Origin: Alphaproteobacteria bacterium
GTDB taxonomy: Bacteria; Pseudomonadota; Alphaproteobacteria; Bin65
Direction of reading: 5' to 3'
Assembly (NCBI GenBank): GCA_022819985.1
Contig: JAJEGH010000044.1
Location: forward strand, 1 to 64,000
Length of the DNA: 64,000 nucleotides
A program made the translations under genes and the position numbers. Shown piece by piece: positions 57,312 through 64,000 of the stretch. The stretch's first letter is position 1, and the number at the start of each line of letters is the position of its first letter. The notes under the pieces were generated by a model, which saw nothing but the letters and a program-made list of their open reading frames with translations, did not search any database and was not told the origin of the DNA.

Positions 57312-58007
57312 TTAGGGGCTGCCCTGCGGCTTTCGCCCCGGCGCGGTGCCGGCGACGAGGCCGGCGATCAGGGCCGCAAACACCGCCCAGCCCTGCCAGG
57401 CGCCCATCGTGAAGAGCGTGAGCGCGGAAACGGCGAGCCACAGTGCCGGGACGACGGCGAGCAGGGCCGCCCACCGGCTCCGTGCCGCGAGCGAAAGCAG
57501 AGCGAGGGTGGCGACAGCGGTCGGATCGGGCGCGATGGCGAGGACCTCCGCCTCCTGCCATGGCCGCCCGTCGAGCGGGGCGAGGAGCGGCCAGAGGAGG
57601 ACCGCCGCCGCGAGAAGGCCGATTCCCGCCTGCGCCCGTTTCCCGCGCCCGGCGAAATCCAGCCGTCCCCATATCCCGAGCGCCGCCAACAGCGCACCCT
57701 CGGCGTAGAAGCCCCAGGCGAGCGTCGGCGCGGCCCAGTTGATCGTGCCGTAGCGCAGCGCCACGAACTGCCAGCCGGTCCAGAGCCAGGCTGCGGCCAG
57801 GGCAAGACCGAGCGCGAGACCGAACGCAGGGTCGGGCCGACGCCCGGACGGCCGCAGGCCCCGCAAGAGAAAAAGCACGAGCAGCGCGCCGGCGGCGAGC
57901 AGCGGCACCTGGACCGGCCAGACGGACTCGTTTTCCAGCGCGAAGAGCCGCCAATAGACCCGCGGCGAGAAGAGCAGGAAATCCTGCGGCGCCCACGTCC
58001 CCGCCAT
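57312..58007 (-). CDS. membrane protein, probable DUF6064 family
   Basis: DFLLFSPRVYWRLFALENESVWPVQ..., WTGWQFVALRYGTINWAAPTLAWGFYAEG. Confidence 0.65.
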   Translation of the reverse strand: MAGTWAPQDFLLFSPRVYWRLFALENESVWPVQVPLLAAGALLVLFLLRGLRPSGRRPDPAFGLALGLALAAAWLWTGWQFVALRYGTINWAAPTLAWGFYAEGALLAALGIWGRLDFAGRGKRAQAGIGLLAAAVLLWPLLAPLDGRPWQEAEVLAIAPDPTAVATLALLSLAARSRWAALLAVVPALWLAVSALTLFTMGAWQGWAVFAALIAGLVAGTAPGRKPQGSP

Positions 58008-58074
58008 CGCCGGCCTCTAGTCCGTCCCTGCAATCGGCCGGCCTGCCGGCCCGGACCGCCCGGCCGGCGGCGTC

Positions 58075-58977
58075 CTAAAGGCCGCGCACATGCTCCGCCA
58101 TACGCCGGCGCATGGTGGCATCCGGCATCGGGCCGAGGGCGGCGGACTTGTTCTCGCGCAGATGGTCGACCCGGCCGGTCGCCGGAATCGCGGTCGTGAC
58201 CGCCGGGTGCGAAAGGATGAATTTCAGCAGGAATTGCGGCCAGGTCGCAACGCCGATCTCCCGCGCCCAGCCGGGCATCGGGCGGCCGGCGAGCCGGTCC
58301 GGCAGCCGGCCGCGCTGAAACGGCCGGTTGCAGATCACCGCGATGCCGCGCTCCCGGGCGAACGGCAAGAGGCGGCGCTCCGCCTCCCGGTCCACGATAT
58401 TGTAGGTGAGCTGGATGAAATCGGGCGGCCGTCGTTGCATGATCGCTTCCAGTTCGCCGTGCCGGCGGCCGTGCGAGGTGGTGACGCCGGTATAGCGCAG
58501 CCGGCCCGCCGCCTTCATGGCGTCGAGGGTGTCGAGGTTGCGCTCCCAGTCCCACAGATTGTGGACCTGCAGCAAGTCGAAGCGCCCGACGCCCCAGCGG
58601 CGGGCGGTCTCCGCGATCTGCGCCGGGCCGTTGGCGGCCGAGGTCCAGACCTTGTCGGCCGAGAACAGGCCCGGCGGCCGGCCCAGCTTTGCCAGCGCGT
58701 CGCCGATCACCGCCTGGGAAGAACCGTACATCGGCGAGGAATCGATCATGCCGCCGCCCACCTCGAAAAAGGCGGCCATGACGGCGCGGCAATCCGCGCG
58801 CAGCACGGGATCGTCGCCGACGTTGAAGGTGATCCAGCTGCCGAGCCCGACCGCCGGGACCGGCTCGCCGGTCGCCGGAATACGCTTCGAGAGGGGCTTC
58901 GGCGCCGCATTTCCGAATGCCGGCACGGCAAGCGCCGCGCCCGCTCCGGCTAGAATCGCCCGGCGTGTCACGCGCAT
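58075..58977 (-). CDS. aldo/keto reductase with Tat-like signal
   Basis: MRVTRRAILAGAGAALAVPAF leader; FFEVGGGMIDSSPMYGSSQAVIGDAL, LLQVHNLWDWERNLDTL. Confidence 0.88.
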   Translation of the reverse strand: MRVTRRAILAGAGAALAVPAFGNAAPKPLSKRIPATGEPVPAVGLGSWITFNVGDDPVLRADCRAVMAAFFEVGGGMIDSSPMYGSSQAVIGDALAKLGRPPGLFSADKVWTSAANGPAQIAETARRWGVGRFDLLQVHNLWDWERNLDTLDAMKAAGRLRYTGVTTSHGRRHGELEAIMQRRPPDFIQLTYNIVDREAERRLLPFARERGIAVICNRPFQRGRLPDRLAGRPMPGWAREIGVATWPQFLLKFILSHPAVTTAIPATGRVDHLRENKSAALGPMPDATMRRRMAEHVRGL

Positions 58978-59013
58978 GATCGGCCCTTTCCCTTTCTCTC
59001 CCGGACGATGCGG

Positions 59014-59160
59014 CCCCTTCGATACGCCCCGGATCGAACCCGGGTGCCTCAGGGTGGGACCAAGTATTTGCGCTTGCAAATACTAACTTCGCCCCGCGTA
59101 ACCCCAAATCGGTCCGGGGCATATCGGGAGTCTGCCCCGAGCCTGTCGGAGGGGATGCCG
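59014..59160. repeat. Variant copy of nested palindromic repeat carrying an AT-rich 9-bp-stem hairpin (59063-59084)
   Basis: CCTTCGATACGCCCCGGATCGAACCCGGGTGCCTCAGGGTGGGACC + AGTATTTGC-GCTT-GCAAATACT + ...GGTCCGGGGCATATCGGGAG. Confidence 0.65.
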
Positions 59161-59243
59161 CGCTTCCCTCCGTAACGATAACGCTCCACGGATTCCGTTC
59201 CCGAACGACGGGCGTGTCAAGAGGCTGGCCGGACGGCGCACCG

Positions 59244-60716
59244 CTATCGTTGCAGCGTGGCGGCGATGCCGGGCATGAGGGCGCACAGGCGCAGCGCGAT
59301 GAAGGCCGCGCCCTGCTGGTCGGCGAACGCGCCGTAGACCGGCGGGCCGACGATCCGCAGAAGCGGGTCCGCGCGGCCGCCGGCGTCGAACGCGCGGCAC
59401 TCGGCGTCGACGCTGAAGCCGATGCCTGCCGGATGGAGCGCTGCATGGCCCTGCGCCGTCAGGTTCGCCACGAAGGGATTGCCGGACCGGTCCGGCCGCA
59501 AGGCGGGACCGGTGCAGTTCACGACGGCGTCGAACCGTTCGCGGCGGCGCTCGCCGCTGCCCCGGCGCCGCAGCGTCACGGAAAGGGCGCTGCCGTCGGA
59601 TGCGGCCGATTCGCAGCGGGCCGCCTCGAAGGACAGTTGCCCGGCGGCCTCGGCGGCGGCGATACGGGCTTCGACCTGCGGCGGCAGCTGAAAGCGGTGG
59701 GCGTCGTACCAGACCCGCAGATGGCGCAGGAAGCGGCGCTTTTCCGCCGGCGGCAGCGCGGGCCAGACCTCCCAGACCGAATCCCGCAGATCGCCGAACG
59801 GCCCGGTCCAGTCGTCGCCCGCGGCCTCGGCCTGGCGGACCTCGGATCGCAGCGTGCGCAGCAGGCTCAGCGCAGTCCCGTGCCGGCCGTGCGCTGCCGT
59901 GAACAGGGACACCGGCCGGACGAGGCGTTCGACGATATCCGGCGGCGGGCCCGATGCCCCCGCCGGTTTTGCGCGCGGGCGCAGGCCGCGGCGCGCGACC
60001 GTGGCGATCGGCCCGTTGTGCCCGTTGCGCAACAGCACGGCGATCGCGTCCGACGCGGTCTGGGACATGCCGAGCACCAGGACCCTGGCATCGGCCGGAA
60101 TTTCGCGGAGCCGGGTCGTATTCCACGGATCGGCGATGAAACCCGGATGGCCGGAGGCCGTACCGTCGAAGGGCGGCGGCGCCCGCGGGCGCTCGTAGCC
60201 GGCGGCCAGAACCGTCAGCCGGGCGGCCAGCGTTTGTCCGCCATCGAGGGTCAGCCGGTAGCCATCGGCCGTCCGGCAGGCGGCGACAGCGCGGGCGCGG
60301 ACATGCCGGATCGTCGAGCCGGAGGCGTTGCCCGCGCTATGGGCGCGAAGCTGTGCTTCGACATAGCGCCCGAAATCCCCGCGCCGGATGTAGAGGTTGC
60401 CGTCCGGGCCCTGCGCATCGGCATCGCGCGCCGGGCCGCCTTGTTCGACATACCAGTCGTGCAGGTGGTCCGGCGCGTCGGGGTAGACGAAATGGACCTG
60501 AAGCGGCGCGTTGAGCCGGTGATCCGGGTCTTCGGTATCGTAGGCGACGCCGCAACCAAGCCGGGCGCGCGGCTCGACGATGGCGATGTCGAGCGGCCGG
60601 CCGGCCGTGCGCGACAGGTGGATCGCGAAGACGGCGCCGGTGAAGCCGCCGCCGACGATTGCGACATCGGCTGCCACCGCCGGAGTTCCCGGATTCCCGC
60701 CCGAAGCCCGCCGCAA
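59244..60716 (-). CDS. FAD/NAD(P)-binding protein
   Basis: ADVAIVGGGFTGAVFAIHLSRTAGRPLDIAIVEPRARLGCGVAYDT, VLVLGMSQTASDAIAVLLRNGH. Confidence 0.85.
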   Translation of the reverse strand: MRRASGGNPGTPAVAADVAIVGGGFTGAVFAIHLSRTAGRPLDIAIVEPRARLGCGVAYDTEDPDHRLNAPLQVHFVYPDAPDHLHDWYVEQGGPARDADAQGPDGNLYIRRGDFGRYVEAQLRAHSAGNASGSTIRHVRARAVAACRTADGYRLTLDGGQTLAARLTVLAAGYERPRAPPPFDGTASGHPGFIADPWNTTRLREIPADARVLVLGMSQTASDAIAVLLRNGHNGPIATVARRGLRPRAKPAGASGPPPDIVERLVRPVSLFTAAHGRHGTALSLLRTLRSEVRQAEAAGDDWTGPFGDLRDSVWEVWPALPPAEKRRFLRHLRVWYDAHRFQLPPQVEARIAAAEAAGQLSFEAARCESAASDGSALSVTLRRRGSGERRRERFDAVVNCTGPALRPDRSGNPFVANLTAQGHAALHPAGIGFSVDAECRAFDAGGRADPLLRIVGPPVYGAFADQQGAAFIALRLCALMPGIAATLQR

Positions 60717-60728
60717 GCCTCTGCGGCC

Positions 60729-61874
60729 TCACATGCGCTTGGCGACTTCCTCGAGCATGACCTCGGTCGCGCCGCCGCCGATCGAGGCGACCCGGGCATC
60801 GCGGCTCATCCGCTCGATCGGACTTTCGCGCATATAGCCCATGCCGCCATGGAGTTGGACGCAGTCGTACATCGTCCGGTTGACCAGCTCGCCGCCCATC
60901 GCCTTGATCATCGAGACTTCCTTCACGCAGTCCCTTCCTTCGGAGACCAGCCAGGCGCAATGATAGGTGAGATGGCGGAAGGCCTCGGCCTGGGTCGCCA
61001 GAGTCGCCAGCTTGTGGCGCACCACCTGCTTGTCCCACAGCGTGCCGCCGAACGCCTTGCGGTCCTTGACATAGCGTGTGGTGATTTCCAGCGCGTTCTG
61101 GATCGCGCCGGCATTCATCGCGCCGGCGACCAGCCGCTCGTTCTGGAAGTTCATCATCACGGCGTAGAAGCCCCTGTTCTCCTCGCCGAGGATGTTCTCG
61201 TAGGGGATTTCGCAGTCGTCGAAGACCAGTTCGGCAGTGTCGGAGCAGCGCCAGCCATGCTTGTCGAGCTTCTTCGCGACCTTGAAGCCCGGCGCGCCCT
61301 TCTCGACGATGAACATGGAAATGCCGCGCGAGCCCTTGGCGTGCGGGTCGGTGCGCGCGGCGACGAAATGGACGTCGGCCAGGCAGCCGTTGGTGATGAA
61401 CACCTTGGCGCCGTTGAGCACCCAGCGGTCGTTGCCCTTGCGCTCGGCCCTTGTCTTGAGCGCGGCGACGTCCGAGCCGCCGTCGGGCTCGGTCACCGCG
61501 ATGCTGCTGACCTTGCGCCCGGCGATCAGGTCCGGCAGGAGGCGTTCCTTCTGTTCCTCAGTGCCGGCGTTGATCAGGTGGGGCACCGCCATTTCGGCAT
61601 GGGCCGAGGTGCTGCCGGTAAAGCCGCCATAGCTGGATTTGCCCAGCTCCTCCCACTGGGCGACCATCGCGACCGGTCCCATGTCCGTGCCGCCATAGGC
61701 CTCCGGCGCCTGAACGCCGAAGAAGCCGAGATCGCCCATCTTGGTGAACGCGGTGCGCGGGATTTCCTCGTCCGCCTCCCAAGCGTCGCCGTGCGGCTGC
61801 ACCTCCTCCTCGATGAAGCGGCGCGCCGTGTCGCGCAGCATGCGGTGTTCTTCGGTAAGGTAGACGGGGTCCAT
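60729..61874 (-). CDS. acyl-CoA dehydrogenase
   Basis: SIAVTEPDGGSDVAALKTRAE, YDCVQLHGGMGYMRESPIERMSRDARVASIGGGATEVMLEEVAKRM. Confidence 0.94.
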   Translation of the reverse strand: MDPVYLTEEHRMLRDTARRFIEEEVQPHGDAWEADEEIPRTAFTKMGDLGFFGVQAPEAYGGTDMGPVAMVAQWEELGKSSYGGFTGSTSAHAEMAVPHLINAGTEEQKERLLPDLIAGRKVSSIAVTEPDGGSDVAALKTRAERKGNDRWVLNGAKVFITNGCLADVHFVAARTDPHAKGSRGISMFIVEKGAPGFKVAKKLDKHGWRCSDTAELVFDDCEIPYENILGEENRGFYAVMMNFQNERLVAGAMNAGAIQNALEITTRYVKDRKAFGGTLWDKQVVRHKLATLATQAEAFRHLTYHCAWLVSEGRDCVKEVSMIKAMGGELVNRTMYDCVQLHGGMGYMRESPIERMSRDARVASIGGGATEVMLEEVAKRM

Positions 61875-61985
61875 GGCGGCCGGCCGGGATGCTGTTGAAC
61901 GGCCGGACGGTTGTAGTCCCGCCGCCGGCGGTTGGAAAGCCGCAGCGCAAGGCTCCGGGCACAGGAGATCTGCATCCGTTGTCCC

Positions 61986-62120
61986 GTCATTTCGACCGGA
62001 GCCCCGGATTCATCGGGGCGTAGCGGAGAAATCTTTCCGGTACGGCACTTCGGGTCCCGGTAATGTGCAGGAATGATATATCCGCTTCGCAGGCCTGCGG
62101 CCTGCTCCGGTCGATATGAC
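61986..62120. repeat. GTCATTTCGACCGGAGC-type palindromic repeat, copy 2
   Basis: gtcatttcgaccggagccccggattcatcggggc...ggagaaatct ... ctccggtcgatatgac inverted end. Confidence 0.75.
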
Positions 62121-62175
62121 GATGGACGTCGACGCGGAGCGATGGTGGGCAGCGCCACGGCAAGAGGCTTCGCCG

Positions 62176-62952
62176 CTACTTCAGGTTCTTCTCGAAGAAC
62201 GCCGCGGTGCGCGACCAGGCGAGCTTCGAGGCCGCCTCGTCGAACCGGCCGCCCGACGGGTTGGCGAAAGCGTGGTCGGCGTCGTACCAGAAGACCTGCA
62301 ACGAATCCTTCTTGCCGGCGGCAGCCATCGTCTTCTCGAAGGTGCTCACCATCTTCGCGTCGATGAACCGGTCCTTCTTCGCGAAATGGCCCATCACCGG
62401 GCCTTTCAGCTTCTTGAGCTGGTCGACGCTGCGCAGGACATGGCCGTAATAGATCGCCGTGGCGTCGACCGGGCGGGCGATCGAGGCGTTGAGCGACCAG
62501 GCCCCGCCGAAGCACCAGCCCACGGTGCCGACCTTGCCGTTCGAGCGCGGATGCGCCTTCAGCCAGTCGATCCAGGCGCCGCAGGTCTCGAAGCCGGCCT
62601 TGGGGTCTTTCATCGACGCCCGCATCAGCGCCTGCGCCTCGCCGGGCGTCTTGCCGACCTTGCCGTCATAGAGGTCGATCGCCAGCGCGACATAGCCGGC
62701 TTTCGCATAGTCGGCCGCGACCGCCTTGATCTGGTCGTTCAGGCCCCACCATTCGTGGATCAGTACCAGGGCCGGCGCCTTCTGCGCGGCGGGCAGGGCG
62801 AGCGCCGCGCTGACGTTGCGACCGCTCCCGGTCTTTATGGAGACGGTGTCGAGCCCGGCGGCGACGGCGGCCGTTATCGTGGCGTCGGCCAGAATGGCCG
62901 AAAGCGGCAGGGCGGCGGCGCCCTTGAGGACGTTGCGGCGATGGATGGTCAT
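62176..62952 (-). CDS. dienelactone hydrolase family protein, exported
   Basis: MTIHRRNVLKGAAALPLSAILA leader, LVLIHEWWGLNDQIKAVA, GTVGWCFGGAWSLN, HAFANPSGGRFDE. Confidence 0.92.
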   Translation of the reverse strand: MTIHRRNVLKGAAALPLSAILADATITAAVAAGLDTVSIKTGSGRNVSAALALPAAQKAPALVLIHEWWGLNDQIKAVAADYAKAGYVALAIDLYDGKVGKTPGEAQALMRASMKDPKAGFETCGAWIDWLKAHPRSNGKVGTVGWCFGGAWSLNASIARPVDATAIYYGHVLRSVDQLKKLKGPVMGHFAKKDRFIDAKMVSTFEKTMAAAGKKDSLQVFWYDADHAFANPSGGRFDEAASKLAWSRTAAFFEKNLK

Positions 62953-63089
62953 GGTAGTTATCCTCCTGTGTCTACCGTGCGCCCCGCTGGGGAGCGGCGG
63001 GACGGCAGGCCCCGGCCCGGTGGGTTGCGGGCGTTCGATATCCGGGCAAGTGTGGCACGGAATTGCGACAAGACGGAGGCACATCGCCG

Positions 63090-64000
63090 TGAGCCTGCAT
63101 GCTTCGGTTCTGCGGGTCCTGTGGGCCGCGCTCGTTATCCCGTCCGTCCTGCCGGCGGCGGTTCCCTCTGCCGCGGCAGCGGACGATGCCGTGCCGCTGG
63201 CCGTCGAAACGGTGCCGCTGAACCCGGATGACACAATGCAGGTCCGGGCCGGTGCGCTGCATTACCGCGGCGGCATTGCGGTCCGCTCGCCCGACAAGCG
63301 GTTCGGCGGGTTTTCCGGTCTGGCCGTCGGTCCGGACGGCCGGCGGCTCACCGCCGTATCCGACCGCGGCGCCTGGTTCCGCGCCCGGATTCGCCATGAC
63401 GGCGCCGGCCGGCTCGCCGGGCTGGCCGACGGCCGGATCGGACCTTTGCTTGGCGCCGGCGGCAGGCCGCTGCGCGGGCTGGACGCCGACGCCGAGGCGC
63501 TGGCCTTCCTGCCCGACGGTTCCGCCCTGGTGGCGTTCGAGCGGCGGCACCGGATTTTGCGCTATCCCGCCGGTCCGCAACCCCTGTCCGGGCGGCCGGT
63601 CCGCGCGTCCGCGCCGGCGGGCCTCGCCGCCGCGCCGGATAACGGCGGGGCGGAAACCCTCGCCCATATCGGCGGCGGCGATCTTCTGCTTCTGACCGAA
63701 GGACTGGCCCGCGGCAGCGGCGCCTTCGCCGGCTGGGTCGCGCGGAAGGGGCGCTGGCGGCCCGTCGCCTATTCGCGGACCGGCGGTTTCCGGCCGACCG
63801 ACACGACGGTGCTGCCGAACGGCGACATCGCCGTGCTGGAGCGGCACTACAGCCCGGCGACCGGCGTTTCTGCGCGCATCGTGCTGGTCCCCCGCAGTGC
63901 CGTCGCGGCGGGCAAGACGGTCCGGGGCCGGGAACTCCTGCACCTTGCGCCGTCGATGACGGTGGACAATTTCGAAGGGATTTCGGCCCGCCGCGGGCCG
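63090..64000 (+). CDS. esterase-like activity of phytase family protein (partial, truncated by window end)
   Basis: Signal peptide; FGGFSGLAVGPDGRRLTAVSDRGAWFRARIRHD, LDADAEALAFLPDGSALVAFERRHRILRY, DNFEGISAR. GTG start. Confidence 0.82.

Noticed and set aside
57368-59446. 692-aa (-) ORF spanning DUF6064, AKR and repeat
   Set aside because: Out-of-frame with both recognised genes and runs through a palindromic repeat.
59214-61898. 894-aa (+) ORF opposite FAD/NAD-binding and ACAD genes
   Set aside because: Antisense shadow ORF; real genes on the minus strand show clear family motifs.

Overview
This is a ~64 kb window of a GC-rich chromosome. Gene content and synteny suggest an alphaproteobacterium, possibly Rhodospirillales-like (inference). 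Left part: a tRNA-Pro(GGG) and gltBD. Next come acyl-CoA dehydrogenase, SDR, VOC and DMT genes. From about 12 to 29.5 kb there is a dense accessory catabolic block: TAXI-type TRAP transporter, FAD monooxygenase, cupin, HGGYW hydrolase, CmcJ-like oxidoreductase, core MetE-like protein, agmatinase, paired amidohydrolases, RidA and isochorismatase. Centre: NUDIX / trypsin-like protease / DUF350 / DUF2834 genes, lpdA, then a compact znuA / His-rich porin / zur operon. A housekeeping cluster (rlmH, rsfS, nadD, proA, proB, obgE) follows. It is interrupted by an intact HigBA module, a Phd-type antitoxin with a truncated PIN toxin, and a proline-rich unknown gene. A MazEF module lies nearby. Right part: phytanoyl-CoA dioxygenase, mmsA, amidohydrolase, a Dpp/Opp-type ABC transporter, MFS, AKR, FAD/NAD-binding protein, ACAD, dienelactone hydrolase, and a phytase-like esterase cut by the window end. 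Non-coding highlights are: a family of ~120-bp nested palindromic repeats (3 good copies plus a variant); a second 'GTCATTTCGACCGGAGC' palindromic family; two convergent intergenic regions that share an AGACCGGTCT palindrome plus a GTTC-N7-GTTC LexA-type box with no obvious gene downstream; two arrays of 10-bp TGTCANG repeats; a Zur-like box; and a HigBA operator sitting exactly between -35 and -10. No search was run; all family calls are by eye from the translated ORFs.
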